DNA of 64,000 bases, from positions 1 through 64,000 of the forward strand of contig NZ_BMUZ01000005.1 of NCBI RefSeq assembly GCF_014650455.1, given 5' to 3'. The position numbers were made by a program, and so were the translations under genes. The notes beneath the pieces are model-generated. The model did no database searches. It had not been told where the DNA came from and saw nothing but the letters and a program-made list of their open reading frames with translations. The stretch is from Streptomyces xanthochromogenes (GTDB lineage: Bacteria > Actinomycetota > Actinomycetes > Streptomycetales > Streptomycetaceae). Within the stretch, counting starts at the first letter, position 1. Each line of letters starts with the position of its first letter. Positions 28,641-38,451 of this stretch are shown one piece after another.

Positions 28641-29393
28641 GTGAACGCCAGCGACCGCACCCCTGCCGACCTGCTGCGATCCGCGCTCGCCGCGGACCCG
28701 GGCCGCCCCTTCATCACCTTCTACGACGACGCCACCGGCGAACGCGTGGAACTGTCCGTCGCCACCTTCGCCAATTGGGTGGCCAAGACCGCGAATCTGC
28801 TCCAGGGCGATCTGGCCGCCGCGCCCGGCGACCGGCTCGCGCTGCTGCTCCCCGCGCACTGGCAGAGCGCCGTCTGGCTGATGGCCTGCCACTCGGTGGG
28901 CGTGACCGCGGAGATCGGCGGCGACCCGGCCGCGGCCGACCTCGTGGTCAGCGGCCCCGACACCCTGGACGAGGCCCGCGCCTGCACCGGCGAGCGGGTG
29001 GCGCTCGCGCTGCGCCCGCTCGGCGGCCGCTTCCCGCAGCCGCCCGCCGGGTTCGCCGACTACGCCGTCGAGGTGCCGAGCCAGGGGGACCGTTTCGCGC
29101 CGTTCTCGCCGGTCGACCCGGACGCCCCCGCGCTCGCCGTGGACGGCGGGGAACTGAGCGCCGCCGAGCTCGTGGCACGGGCCGGAGCCGAGGCCGCCGA
29201 GCTCGGACTCGGCTCCGGTTCGCGGCTGCTCTCGGCGCTGGCGTACGACGGCTGGACGGGTCTCGCGAGCGGTCTGTACGCCCCGCTCGCCTCCGGCGGC
29301 TCGGTCGTCCTGTGCCGCAACCTGGCCCAACTGGCCGACGGCGGGCTCGAGAAGCGGGCCGAGAGCGAGCGGGTCACGCACCGCTCGCTCTGA
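28641..29393 (+). CDS. TIGR03089 family protein (AMP-binding-like)
   Basis: 250 residues from GTG at 28641. Matches a short actinobacterial family related to the N-terminal part of acyl-CoA synthetases: FITFYDDATGERVELSVATF, NWVAKTANLL, DRLALLLPAHWQSAVWLMAC. It lacks the full C-terminal adenylation motifs, so it is unlikely to be a complete ligase. Family members typically sit beside LCP genes, as here. Function unknown. Confidence 0.85.
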   Translation: MNASDRTPADLLRSALAADPGRPFITFYDDATGERVELSVATFANWVAKTANLLQGDLAAAPGDRLALLLPAHWQSAVWLMACHSVGVTAEIGGDPAAADLVVSGPDTLDEARACTGERVALALRPLGGRFPQPPAGFADYAVEVPSQGDRFAPFSPVDPDAPALAVDGGELSAAELVARAGAEAAELGLGSGSRLLSALAYDGWTGLASGLYAPLASGGSVVLCRNLAQLADGGLEKRAESERVTHRSL

Positions 29394-29599
29394 CCGCGGA
29401 CCCGTGATTCCGCACGGACCCCGCACCGATCTCCACCCTTGTGGCCCACCCCCGGGCCCGCCCCCGGGCTCCGGCGGTACCCGCGGTAGATGATCGACCG
29501 TACGCACAACCATGCGTGCGATTCGGCCGTCTACCGGGGTGCCCGGCGGCGCGACGCGCCCGCCGACTCCCGTGATGGCCCGTGAGGATGGACGCCGAC

Positions 29600-31168
29600 G
29601 TGACCGACAGTGCTGGCACGCCCCCCGAACCGGAGGACCCGGCCGGGACCGAGCAGCCACCGCCGGCCACCGGCACGACGAACAGCGCCAAGAACCCCAA
29701 GAACCCCAAGAACGCCAAGAATTCCAAGAGGCCGAAGAGCGCGAAGAAGAACACGGCGGCGGCCGAGGACGCCGGGGCGGCGGCGGCCGGCGGCACCGCT
29801 TCGGACACCGGTCCGGCGCCGGAGACCGGGGAGTCGGCCGGCCCCGCCCCGGAGGCGGAAGCGGACACCGCGTCGGCATCGGACCCCGGACCGGCCGGGG
29901 ACACCGAACGACCCGAGGGCACCGGCCGGTCCGAGGACACCGCATCCGGCCCCGGCCCCGGCCCCGAACCGGCGACGGGCAACGGCACGGCGGCCGACGG
30001 CACCGCTTCCGTCACCGAGGACGCCAAGGGCCGTCGCCACTGGCTGCGTTGGACCGCGCTCGGCGTCTCCGTCGTCGTCCTCGCGGCGGCCGGTACCGGC
30101 TGGTGGTTCTACCGGAAGCTCGACGGCAACATCCAGACGGACACCACCGCCGCGCACGAGCTGGACAAGTACGAGCACGACCGGCCCGCCGCCGTCGTGC
30201 ACGACGCGCAGAACCTGCTGCTCATCGGCTCGGACTCGCGCGCGGGCAACAACTCCGCCTACGGCAGGGACGACGGCGGCAGCCAGCGCTCGGACACCAC
30301 GATCCTGCTGCACCTGGCGGCCGACCGGCGCAGCGCCACCGCCGTCTCGCTGCCGCGCGACCTGATGGCGGACATCCCCGCCTGCGGCCGGCCGGACGGC
30401 AGCAGCACCAAGGCCCAATTCGCCCAGTTCAACTCGGCGTTCGAGATCGGCGGCGCCGCCTGCACGATCCGCACGGTCGAGAAGATGACCGGGGTGCGGA
30501 TCGACCACCACGTGGTGGTCGACTTCAGCGGGTTCAAGGACATGGTCGACGCGGTGGACGGCGTCGAGGTCTGTCTCAAGGAACCCGTCGACGACCGCCA
30601 GGCCCACCTCAAGCTCCCGGCCGGACGCCAGACCCTGCGCGGCGAGCAGGCGCTCGGCTTCGTCCGGTCCCGGCACGGTTTCGGGGACGGCAGCGACACC
30701 CAACGCATGGACCGCCAGCAGCAGTTCCTCGGTTCGCTGATGAAGAAGGTGCAGAGCAACGGGGTGTTGCTCAATCCGGCCCGGCTCTACCCGGTCCTGG
30801 ACGCGGCGACGAAGTCCCTCACCACCGACCCCGGGCTCAACACCCTCGGCGACCTGTACGACCTGGTGCGCTCGATGCGGGACATCCCGACCGAGAACAT
30901 CCACTTCCTGACCGTTCCGCGACAGCCCTATGTCTACGACGGCAACCGCGACGAGCTCGTACAGCCCGACGCCGACCGGCTCTTCAAGCAGGTGCGCGAC
31001 GACCAGCCGATCAAGGTGGCGGCCGCGGCGGACGTGGAGAAGGCCAAGGAGGGGACGAAGAAGGGGGACGGCCAGGACGACAAACCGGACGATCCGGACC
31101 CCTCGTCCAGCCCATCGGCGCCGCCCGTCTACTCGGGTACGGATGCCGCTTCCGGCATGTGCGGCTAG
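29600..31168 (+). CDS. LCP family protein 1 (LytR-CpsA-Psr)
   Basis: 522 residues from GTG at 29600, 12 bases after GAGG; ATG at 29588 is an alternative. A cytoplasmic, disordered N-terminus of about 140 residues (repeated Lys-Asn-Pro/Ala words) is followed by one membrane helix (WTALGVSVVVLAAAGTGWWF) and an external LCP domain: NLLLIGSDSR, SDTTILLHLAADRR, VSLPRDLMADIP, VVVDFSGFKDMVDAVDGV and FVRSRHGFGDGS. LCP enzymes transfer lipid-linked glycopolymers to peptidoglycan. It lacks a LytR_C domain and ends MCG; it has four Cys, all outside the cell. Confidence 0.92.
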   Translation: MTDSAGTPPEPEDPAGTEQPPPATGTTNSAKNPKNPKNAKNSKRPKSAKKNTAAAEDAGAAAAGGTASDTGPAPETGESAGPAPEAEADTASASDPGPAGDTERPEGTGRSEDTASGPGPGPEPATGNGTAADGTASVTEDAKGRRHWLRWTALGVSVVVLAAAGTGWWFYRKLDGNIQTDTTAAHELDKYEHDRPAAVVHDAQNLLLIGSDSRAGNNSAYGRDDGGSQRSDTTILLHLAADRRSATAVSLPRDLMADIPACGRPDGSSTKAQFAQFNSAFEIGGAACTIRTVEKMTGVRIDHHVVVDFSGFKDMVDAVDGVEVCLKEPVDDRQAHLKLPAGRQTLRGEQALGFVRSRHGFGDGSDTQRMDRQQQFLGSLMKKVQSNGVLLNPARLYPVLDAATKSLTTDPGLNTLGDLYDLVRSMRDIPTENIHFLTVPRQPYVYDGNRDELVQPDADRLFKQVRDDQPIKVAAAADVEKAKEGTKKGDGQDDKPDDPDPSSSPSAPPVYSGTDAASGMCG

Positions 31169-31397
31169 GCGGCGCGCTGGTGGGAGACCTGTGAATTCCG
31201 CGTGCGCGTCAACGAATTGGTGCCAAATGCCCGGTTATAAAGGGCGTGGAATTTGTCACGGCCGTCGCTCACGGCCGAACTGGCCAGATAGTGTGACGCG
31301 ATCCAGTGCTACCGGCCGCCGGGCCGTGCACTGCAGGAGCGAACGATTGAGCGCTTTGGGGGAAGCGACTCGGCACCGACGGAGGACAGAAGCAACC

Positions 31398-33134
31398 GTG
31401 GATGCGCAGAGCCGTGGGCGGGCCGATGAAGTCGACCCCGCAGACCAGTGGGTCCTCAACCCGAAAACGGGCACTTACGAATTGCGACTGAATCCTTCCG
31501 GAACGCAGTCGAATTCCGGCCCCAGTCGGTCGTCCACGGGTCGGGTTTCCACCAGAAAAACCGACCAATCGGAACGTTCCGGACGCCGTGAGGTGCCCGG
31601 ACAGCGCAACCGCCGGGCCGGCAAGGCCCCCGCCGGGGAGTCCCCCGACGGCCAGGGCCGCCGCAAGCGCAAGCCGAAGGCGACGCGCAAGAAGAAGGTT
31701 CTGCTGTGGACGGGCGGGGTGATGGGGTTCGTCCTCGTCGTCGGCTCGGGCGGCGCGTACTGGCTCTACCAGCACTTCAACGGCAACATCAACACCGTTG
31801 ACGTGGGCGACGCGGGCAGCAAGAGCTCGGTGCCCGACGGGGCGTTTAACATCCTGGTCATCGGCACCGACAAGCGCACCGGGGCGGGCAACGCGGGGTA
31901 CGGCGACGCCGGCAGCGAGGGCCACGCCGACACCAACATCCTCTTCCACGTCTCGGCGGACCGGACCAACGCGACCGCGATGTCCATCCCGCGCGACATG
32001 ATCACCGACATCCCGGCCTGCCCGACCAAGCAGAAGGACGGCACCACCAAGACGGTGCCGGGCGAGAAGAACGTGCGCTTCAACACCAGCCTGGGCCAGG
32101 AGGGCCGCGACCCGGGCTGCACGATGCGTACGGTCAAGAAGCTCACCGGCCTCACCGTCGACCACTTCATGATGGCCGACTTCAACGCCGTCAAGCAGTT
32201 GTCCACGGCGGTCGGCGGCGTCAAGGTCTGCCTGGAGAAGCCGGTCAACGACCCCAAGTCGCATCTGAAGCTGCCGGCCGGTCAGAGCGTCGTGAAGGGC
32301 GAGCAGGCCCTCGCCTTCGTACGGACCCGGCACAGCTTCGGCAACGAGAGCGACCTCGACCGGATCAAGCAGCAGCAGCAGTTCATCGGCTCGATGATCC
32401 GGCAGATGAAGTCGGACGACACGCTGGGCAGCCCGACCAAGATGTACGGGCTCGCGGACGCGGCGACCAAGGCGCTCACGGTCGACTCGGGGATAGGCAG
32501 TATCAAGAAGCTGACCGACCTCGCCCAGGTGCTCGGCAAGATCGACGCCAAGAACATCACCTTCGCCACGCTGCCGGTCATCGACAACCCGGCCGAGGGC
32601 AAGCACCACGTCACGGTCGTGCCCGACCCGACGAAGGCCGACGCGCTGTTCGCGATGATGCGCGCCGACACCTCGCTCACCGAGGTGAAGAAGAAGGAGG
32701 CGGACGCCAAGAGCGCGGCCGCCGCCGAGGAGGCCGCCCGCCTCAACGGCCCGCGCGCCAAGTCCTCGGACGTACGGGTCACCGTGCTCAACGGCGGCGC
32801 CGCGGCGGGCTCCGCCGGGGTGATGGTCACCTGGCTGCAGAACCAGCAGGGCGTGCTCAAGTCGAGCAACGGCTCGAACGCGCCGCAGAAGGTGCCCGCC
32901 ACGGTCCTGACGTACGCGCCGAACCAGGCCGACCAGGCCCGCAAGCTCGCGGATCTGCTCGGGCTCGGCGCCGCGGCCCTGAAGCCGGGCACGAAGGACG
33001 CCGTGGCCAAGGAGCCGATGGTGCTGACCCTCGGCCCCGACTTCAAGCAGGCGGGATCACCCATCGCCGCTCCGGCCAAGGCACCGGAGGGCATCCAGAA
33101 GGTCGAAGCCGACAAGTCGGTGTGCGCCAAATAA
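31398..33134 (+). CDS. LCP family protein 2 with LytR_C domain
   Basis: 578 residues from GTG at 31398, after GGAGGAC. N-terminal VDAQSRGRADEVDPADQWVL, then a basic disordered stretch to about 95, one membrane helix (LLWTGGVMGFVLVVGSGGAYW), and the LCP domain (FNILVIGTDKR, HADTNILFHVSADRT, MSIPRDMITDIPAC, DFNAVKQLSTAVGGV, FVRTRHSFGNES). A LytR_C domain begins near residue 455 (VRVTVLNGGAAAGSAGVMV). It ends SVCAK, with four external Cys in total. Expected to attach cell-wall glycopolymers. 229 bases after LCP 1, which leaves room for its own promoter. Confidence 0.93.
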   Translation: MDAQSRGRADEVDPADQWVLNPKTGTYELRLNPSGTQSNSGPSRSSTGRVSTRKTDQSERSGRREVPGQRNRRAGKAPAGESPDGQGRRKRKPKATRKKKVLLWTGGVMGFVLVVGSGGAYWLYQHFNGNINTVDVGDAGSKSSVPDGAFNILVIGTDKRTGAGNAGYGDAGSEGHADTNILFHVSADRTNATAMSIPRDMITDIPACPTKQKDGTTKTVPGEKNVRFNTSLGQEGRDPGCTMRTVKKLTGLTVDHFMMADFNAVKQLSTAVGGVKVCLEKPVNDPKSHLKLPAGQSVVKGEQALAFVRTRHSFGNESDLDRIKQQQQFIGSMIRQMKSDDTLGSPTKMYGLADAATKALTVDSGIGSIKKLTDLAQVLGKIDAKNITFATLPVIDNPAEGKHHVTVVPDPTKADALFAMMRADTSLTEVKKKEADAKSAAAAEEAARLNGPRAKSSDVRVTVLNGGAAAGSAGVMVTWLQNQQGVLKSSNGSNAPQKVPATVLTYAPNQADQARKLADLLGLGAAALKPGTKDAVAKEPMVLTLGPDFKQAGSPIAAPAKAPEGIQKVEADKSVCAK

Positions 33135-33191
33135 CAGACTCACGGCCCGACCGGGCCTCAGGGGGAGTCTGAACGACAGGGGGGTATCGGG

Positions 33192-34985
33192 GTGGGCAGA
33201 AACAGCGTGCGCGGGGAGGGGCCGCACGGACGCGTGGAGCGCGCGGGCGAACTCGGCTGGGACGAGAGCCTGTACGAGGACGACGCGTCCGGCAGCGCGG
33301 CGGGGGGCCGCGGATCGGGCGGCCCGCGGGAAGCGGCCGCGTCGGACGGCTCCGGCACGTCCGGGGGCGCGACGGGCTCCGGCGACGCGGGCCGGGGTGA
33401 TGCGGGCTCGGGCGACACGGGCTCCGCCGGTGCGGGCTCGGGCGATGCGGCGGCCGGCAGCGGTCACCGCAGAGGCGGCTCGCGCAGACGGGAAAAGAAA
33501 CGCAAGCACCGAATACTGAAATGGACCGCGATCGCCCTCGCGGTCCTCATATTCGGGACGGCCGGCGCCGGCTACCTCTACTACCAGCACCTCAACGCCA
33601 ACATCCGCAAGGGCGACCGCAGTGCGGGCGGCAGCGACGCCAAGAAGGCCGCGCCCAACGCCCAGGGCCAGACCCCGCTGAACATCCTCCTCATCGGCTC
33701 CGACAGCCGGAACTCCGACGAGAACGTCGCGCTCGGCGGCGCCAAGAAGGACCGCGGCGGCGATCCGCACGCGGACGTGCAGATGCTGCTGCACGTCTCC
33801 GCCGACCGCAAGAACGCCTCGGTCGTGAGCATCCCGCGCGACACCCGGGTGGACGTGCCCGAGTGCAAGGACACCGAGAAGAACAAGGTCAACCCGCCCA
33901 CCAACGCCATCATCAACGAGGCGCTCGGACGCGGCGGCGCAGGCTGCGTCCTGGACACCTGGGAGAAGCTCACCGGCATCTACATCGACCACTGGATGAT
34001 GGTCGACTTCGCCGGTGTCGTGGCCATCTCGGACGCGGTGGGCGGCGCGGACGTCTGTGTGAAGCAGAACATCGACGACCACCCCACCAGGGCCCAGCCC
34101 GGCGGCTCGCATCTGCACCTCAGCGCCGGCACCCACAACGTGAAGGGCGAGCAGGCCCTCCAGTGGCTGCGCACCCGGCACGCCTTCGGCAGCGACATCG
34201 GCCGCTCCCAGGCCCAGCACATGTACATGAACTCGGTGATCCGCAACCTCAAGGACCAGGACGCGTTCACCGACACGGGCCGCCTGATGGACATCGCCGA
34301 GACCGCGACCAAGTCGCTCAAGGTCTCGGCGGAGCTCGGCACCGTCAAGAAGCTGTTCGACCTGGGCATGGAGCTCAAGGACATCCCCATGGACCGCATC
34401 AACATGCTGACCATGCCACGGCTGCCCGACCCCAAGGACCCGGACGCCCATGTGATTCCGGACAAGGCCAAGGCCGACCCGCTGTGGGCGATGCTGCGCG
34501 ACGACAAGCCGCTGGACAGCAAGGACGACGCCAAGCCCGCGGCCCCGCCGGCCAAGGGCCCGGCCGCCGCTTCCCCGGGCTCGCTCGCGGTGAACGTGGT
34601 CAACGGCACCGGCACCGACGGCCGCGTGGCGGTCAAGGGCCGGGCCACCGAGGTGGTCAACGCCCTCAAGGCCAAGGGCTTCACGAAGGCCGCGACGGGC
34701 TCCAGCGCCCCCGCCCCGACCAGCGAGGTCGACTATCCCAAGGGCGCCGGCGCCCAGGGCAAGTCGGACGCGGAGTCGGTCGCGACCGCGCTCGGCCTGC
34801 CCGCGAGCGCGGTCAAGGCCGCCGACGTCAAGGGCCTGACCCTGGTGGTCGGCGGCGACTGGCGCACCGGCGCGAGCTACCCCAAGCAGGACCCGAAGGC
34901 CACCGACCCGCTCAAGGACACCGAGACGGTCAACGGCGCCGACAAGGGCGCCTGCATGGAGGTCTACGCGCCCTACCGCTTCTAG
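33192..34985 (+). CDS. LCP family protein 3 with LytR_C domain
   Basis: 597 residues from GTG at 33192. N-terminus with ELGWDESLYEDD and a Gly/Ser/Asp/Ala low-complexity stretch (GSGDAGRGDAGSGDTG), then a basic patch, a helix (WTAIALAVLIFGTAGAGYLYY) and the LCP domain (LNILLIGSDSR, DVQMLLHVSADRK, VSIPRDTRVDVPEC, WMMVDFAGVVAISDAVGGAD, LRTRHAFGSD). LytR_C begins near LAVNVVNGTGTDGRVAVKG. Ends ACMEVYAPYRF. Four Cys at positions matching LCP 1 and 2. Follows LCP 2 after 57 bases, likely co-transcribed. A strong terminator follows. Confidence 0.93.
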   Translation: MGRNSVRGEGPHGRVERAGELGWDESLYEDDASGSAAGGRGSGGPREAAASDGSGTSGGATGSGDAGRGDAGSGDTGSAGAGSGDAAAGSGHRRGGSRRREKKRKHRILKWTAIALAVLIFGTAGAGYLYYQHLNANIRKGDRSAGGSDAKKAAPNAQGQTPLNILLIGSDSRNSDENVALGGAKKDRGGDPHADVQMLLHVSADRKNASVVSIPRDTRVDVPECKDTEKNKVNPPTNAIINEALGRGGAGCVLDTWEKLTGIYIDHWMMVDFAGVVAISDAVGGADVCVKQNIDDHPTRAQPGGSHLHLSAGTHNVKGEQALQWLRTRHAFGSDIGRSQAQHMYMNSVIRNLKDQDAFTDTGRLMDIAETATKSLKVSAELGTVKKLFDLGMELKDIPMDRINMLTMPRLPDPKDPDAHVIPDKAKADPLWAMLRDDKPLDSKDDAKPAAPPAKGPAAASPGSLAVNVVNGTGTDGRVAVKGRATEVVNALKAKGFTKAATGSSAPAPTSEVDYPKGAGAQGKSDAESVATALGLPASAVKAADVKGLTLVVGGDWRTGASYPKQDPKATDPLKDTETVNGADKGACMEVYAPYRF

Positions 34986-35024
34986 CCCGCGTACGGAACC
35001 GCGTACGGCCCGTGCGCGTACGAG

Positions 35025-35060
35025 AGGGGCGCCCGGTGCTCTCAAGCACCGGGCGCCCCT
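35025..35060. terminator. Bidirectional terminator between LCP 3 and GT2
   Basis: A perfect 16-bp stem, AGGGGCGCCCGGTGCT / AGCACCGGGCGCCCCT, with a four-base loop CTCA, between two convergent genes. It can serve both strands. Confidence 0.9.
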
Positions 35061-35081
35061 CTTCCGTTCGTTCCGTCAGCG

Positions 35082-36098
35082 TCAGACGGAAGTGGTCCGC
35101 ACGGCCGGGCGGCGGCTCGCGATGACCTTCCGCGCCAGCGCCTTGGGGCTGGTGAGGAAGCCGAAGCCCCACGACATGTGCATGGTGGCCAGCGCCACCG
35201 GGATCTGCGCACGGGCCTTGAGCGAGAGCCCCTTGCCGGCCGGCAGCGAGCCCGCGGCGATCGCGGCCAGGTAACCGGCCGGAACCACGAACCCCCACGG
35301 CGTGAGCAGCGCGCCCACCACGACACCCGCGGCGATCGCGCAGACGGCGGTCGGCGGCGCCAGGTAGCGCAGGTTGATGGAACCCTCGTGGTAGCGGGCC
35401 ACCACGTGGCGCCAACGCCCGTAGTCCTTGTACTGCTTGGCGAGCGCCTTCACCGAAGGGCGCGGCCGGTACTGCACCTTGAGCTCGGGCGAGAACCAGA
35501 TGAGGCCGCCGGCCTCCCTGATCCGGAAGTTCAGCTCCCAGTCCTGGGCGCGGATGAACTCCACGTTGTAGCCGCCCTGTTGCTCCAGGGCCTCACGGCG
35601 GAAGACGCCCAGGTACACGGTCTCGGCGGGGCCGGCCGCGCCTCCGGTGTGGAAGGCCGCGTTGCCGACGCCGATCTTCGAGGTCATCGCGGCGGCGACC
35701 GCGTCCTCCCAGGCGTTCTCGCCCTCGGCGTGCATGATGCCGCCGACGTTCTGCGCGCCGGTCTCCTCCAGGAGGCGTACGGCGGTGGCGATGTAGTTCT
35801 GCGAGAGCATGCCGTGGCCGTCGACGCGCACCACGATCGGGTGGCGGGAGGCCTTGATGGCGGCGTTCAGGGCCGCGGGCGTGCGGCCGGTGGGATTGGG
35901 CACGGTGTGGACGCGGGGGTCCTCGCGCACCAGCTCGGCGGCGATCTCGTCGGTGCGGTCCGTGGACGGCCCGAGCGCGATCACCACCTCCATCTCGCCC
36001 TCGTACTCCTGCTCCAGGATGTGACGGACCGAGTTGCGCAGATGCCGCTCCTCATTGAGAACCGGCATGATCACGGAAACAGCAGGCGTGGCGTTCAT
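35082..36098 (-). CDS. GT2 family glycosyltransferase with C-terminal membrane segments
   Basis: 338 residues starting MNATPAVSVIMPVLNEERHL. GT-A features: ALGPSTDRTDEIA, the acidic sugar-nucleotide site in VVRVDGHGMLS, and EFIRAQDWELNFRIREAGG. From about residue 255 two or three hydrophobic segments (VCAIAAGVVVGALLTPWGF, GYLAAIAAGS) anchor it. It resembles succinoglycan-type and cell-wall glycosyltransferases. It lies between LCP genes and is divergent from LCP 4, which suggests a role in building the glycopolymer those LCP proteins attach. Confidence 0.9.
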   Translation of the reverse strand: MNATPAVSVIMPVLNEERHLRNSVRHILEQEYEGEMEVVIALGPSTDRTDEIAAELVREDPRVHTVPNPTGRTPAALNAAIKASRHPIVVRVDGHGMLSQNYIATAVRLLEETGAQNVGGIMHAEGENAWEDAVAAAMTSKIGVGNAAFHTGGAAGPAETVYLGVFRREALEQQGGYNVEFIRAQDWELNFRIREAGGLIWFSPELKVQYRPRPSVKALAKQYKDYGRWRHVVARYHEGSINLRYLAPPTAVCAIAAGVVVGALLTPWGFVVPAGYLAAIAAGSLPAGKGLSLKARAQIPVALATMHMSWGFGFLTSPKALARKVIASRRPAVRTTSV

Positions 36099-36220
36099 CG
36101 GTGGTCACGTTACCGCGAACGGGGGACAAGGTCGCGCGGCGGCCGGGCGGTGCACGGGGTAGCTGATCGTATGGGCCTACGGTGCTCAAGATCCCCCTGT
36201 CGCACCCGCGGAGGTCCCCC

Positions 36221-37717
36221 GTGCCCACGCCGCCCCGCCCGCGCCCCGTACGACCCGGAAAGCCCCGCAGCAGACAGCAGGACGAGCGCCCCCGCTGGGG
36301 CATGCGCCTCGCGACCACCCTGTCCGTCCTGGTGCTCGGCGCGGGCGGGGTCGGCCATGCGGTGGTGACCAGCCTGGACGGCGGAATCGGCCGGGTGGAC
36401 CCGTTCCGGGACATGAAGAACCGGCCGCAGGGCAGCCGGGGCACCAACATCCTGCTGGTCGGCACCGACGGGCGCGACAAGATCACGCCCGAGGAGAAGC
36501 AGAAGTACCGGCTCGGCGGGGCGCCCTGCCACTGCACCGACACGATCATGATGGTGCACGTGTCGGCGGACCGGGACCGGGTCAGTGTCGTGAGCCTGCC
36601 GCGCGACTCCTACGCCGAGGTCCCCGAGCACACCGACGAGGCCACCGGCCAGCACCACCCCCAGCATCCGGTGAAGCTGAACGCGGCCTACGCCGAGGGC
36701 GGGCCCTCGCTCACCGTGCGCACCGTCGAGAACATGACGGGCCTGAAGATCGACCACTATCTGGAGGTCGACTTCACCAGCTTCATGAAGACGGTCGACG
36801 TCGTCGGCGGTGTCCAGATCTGCACGGCCCGCCCCATGAAGGACTCCTACACGGGCCTCGACCTGACGGCCGGCACCCACCAGCTGGGCGGCGGCGAGGC
36901 CCTCCAGTACGTCCGCTCCCGCCACACCGACGGCTCCGCCGACCTGGGCAGGATGCAGCGCCAGCAGCGCTTCCTCGCCGCGCTCCTGGAGAAGGCGACG
37001 AGCAACGGGGTGCTCCTGAACCCGGTGAAGTTCCGCGAGGTCGCCCAGTCCCTGCTCTCCTCGGTCCGGGCCGACGAGGGCTTCGGGGTCGAGGAGATGC
37101 TGAGCTTCACCGCCGCGATGAAGGGCTTCTCGCCCTCCTCGTCGGACTTCACGACCGTGCCGCTGGGGCAGCTCGGCGTGCAGATCAAGGGCATCGGCTC
37201 GACCGTGAAGTGGGACGAGGCGAAGTCCAAGAAGCTGTTCCAGCTGCTCCACGACGACCAGCCCCTGGCCCCCCACGCCCCGCCGAAGCCCGCCCCGAAA
37301 CCGGCCGCCAAGGACGCGAAGCCACCGGAGCCGCGCAAGGCACCGGGCTCGATCGTCGAGGTCGCCCCGGACCAGATCAAGGTGCAGGTCTTCAACGGGA
37401 CCCGCACCGACGGACTCGGCCGCCGGGTGGACGACGCGCTGCACGCGACCGGCTTCAAGACCACCGGAGCACCCCGGGCCAGCACCAACCTCGACATGCA
37501 CCGCACCCTGATCGAGTTCGACCCGCGCTGGGACCGCTCGGCGAAGTCCCTCGCGCTCGCCCTGCCGGGCAGCGAGCTGCGCGCGGTCAAGGGGCTCGGC
37601 GCCACGATGAAGGTGACGGCGGGCGCCGACTTCAAGGACGTCGTGCCGGTACGGGCCGAGGAGCAGCCGCAGGGCGACTTCGGCACGGTCACCGGCGACC
37701 GGGTGGTCTGCCCCTGA
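36221..37717 (+). CDS. LCP family protein 4 with LytR_C domain
   Basis: 498 residues from GTG at 36221, placed 7 bases after a perfect GGAGG; an in-frame GTG at 36182 has no such site. A short basic N-terminus leads to a membrane helix (LATTLSVLVLGAGGVGHAVV), then the LCP domain (NILLVGTDGRD, TDTIMMVHVSADRD, VSLPRDSYAEVP, EVDFTSFMKTVDVVGGV, YVRSRHTDGSADLGRMQRQQ). A Pro/Lys linker (375-400) leads to LytR_C (IKVQVFNGTRTDGLGRRVD). Ends DRVVCP. Four Cys; two lie in the unusual APCHCTD. Confidence 0.93.
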   Translation: MPTPPRPRPVRPGKPRSRQQDERPRWGMRLATTLSVLVLGAGGVGHAVVTSLDGGIGRVDPFRDMKNRPQGSRGTNILLVGTDGRDKITPEEKQKYRLGGAPCHCTDTIMMVHVSADRDRVSVVSLPRDSYAEVPEHTDEATGQHHPQHPVKLNAAYAEGGPSLTVRTVENMTGLKIDHYLEVDFTSFMKTVDVVGGVQICTARPMKDSYTGLDLTAGTHQLGGGEALQYVRSRHTDGSADLGRMQRQQRFLAALLEKATSNGVLLNPVKFREVAQSLLSSVRADEGFGVEEMLSFTAAMKGFSPSSSDFTTVPLGQLGVQIKGIGSTVKWDEAKSKKLFQLLHDDQPLAPHAPPKPAPKPAAKDAKPPEPRKAPGSIVEVAPDQIKVQVFNGTRTDGLGRRVDDALHATGFKTTGAPRASTNLDMHRTLIEFDPRWDRSAKSLALALPGSELRAVKGLGATMKVTAGADFKDVVPVRAEEQPQGDFGTVTGDRVVCP

Positions 37718-37808
37718 CCTGCGAGTACGGCCAGCTGCGCACGGACCGCCCGGTTCCCCGGCTCGGGACGGGCATCCGGCTCCGGGCGGGCATCCGGCTC
37801 GGGGCGGG

Positions 37809-38333
37809 CTAGTCGCCCAGGCCCTCGGCGGCGCGCTTCTCGCGCAGGTCCATGATCGCGCGGCGCCGGGCGAGCCGGTGGGTGCGGCGGATCTGGGCCT
37901 CCTGGTAGCGGCGCTCGTCGCGCTCGGTCTCCGGGACCACCGGCGGCACCGGGCGGGGCTTGCCGTCGGCGTCCACGGCCGCGAAGACGAGGTAGGCGGA
38001 GCCCACCTGCTGGGCCGGGGTCGACTCGTTCCAGCGCTCGGCAAGGACCCGGACGCCGACCTCCATGGAGGACCGGCCCGTCCAGTTGACCTGTGCCTTC
38101 ACATGGACCAGGTCCCCGACCCTGACCGGCATGAGGAACGCCATCTCGTCCATCGAGGCGGTGACCGCCGGCCCGCCCGAGTGCCGCCCCGCGACCGCGC
38201 CCGCCGCGTCGTCCACCAGCTTCATGATCACGCCGCCGTGCACCGTGCCGAGGAGGTTGGTGTCGTGGGTGGTCATGATGTGGCTCAGGGTGGTTCGGGA
38301 GGCCGAGGTCGGCTTGCCCGGAAGATCAGTCAT
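37809..38333 (-). CDS. Hotdog-fold acyl-CoA thioesterase
   Basis: 174 residues from MTDLPGK. Acyl-CoA thioesterase of the hotdog type: LSHIMTTHDTNLLGTVHGGV with the expected Asp/His region, IMKLVDDAAGAVAGRHS, and MDEMAFLMPVRVGDLVHVKAQV. It would hydrolyse acyl-CoA; chain length cannot be told. The last 40 residues are highly basic (RRTHRLARRRAI). Convergent with LCP 4. Confidence 0.9.
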   Translation of the reverse strand: MTDLPGKPTSASRTTLSHIMTTHDTNLLGTVHGGVIMKLVDDAAGAVAGRHSGGPAVTASMDEMAFLMPVRVGDLVHVKAQVNWTGRSSMEVGVRVLAERWNESTPAQQVGSAYLVFAAVDADGKPRPVPPVVPETERDERRYQEAQIRRTHRLARRRAIMDLREKRAAEGLGD

Positions 38334-38451
38334 GCGTTCTACTTTAGGCGCCATACGATTTCCGGCTCATTGCATCAGCTGTGCAACAGCCCTGCTCCGA
38401 ATTACCCCCTGCCCTGTCGGCCGCCGGGGGCCGCCGTGCATGCTGGTCCGC

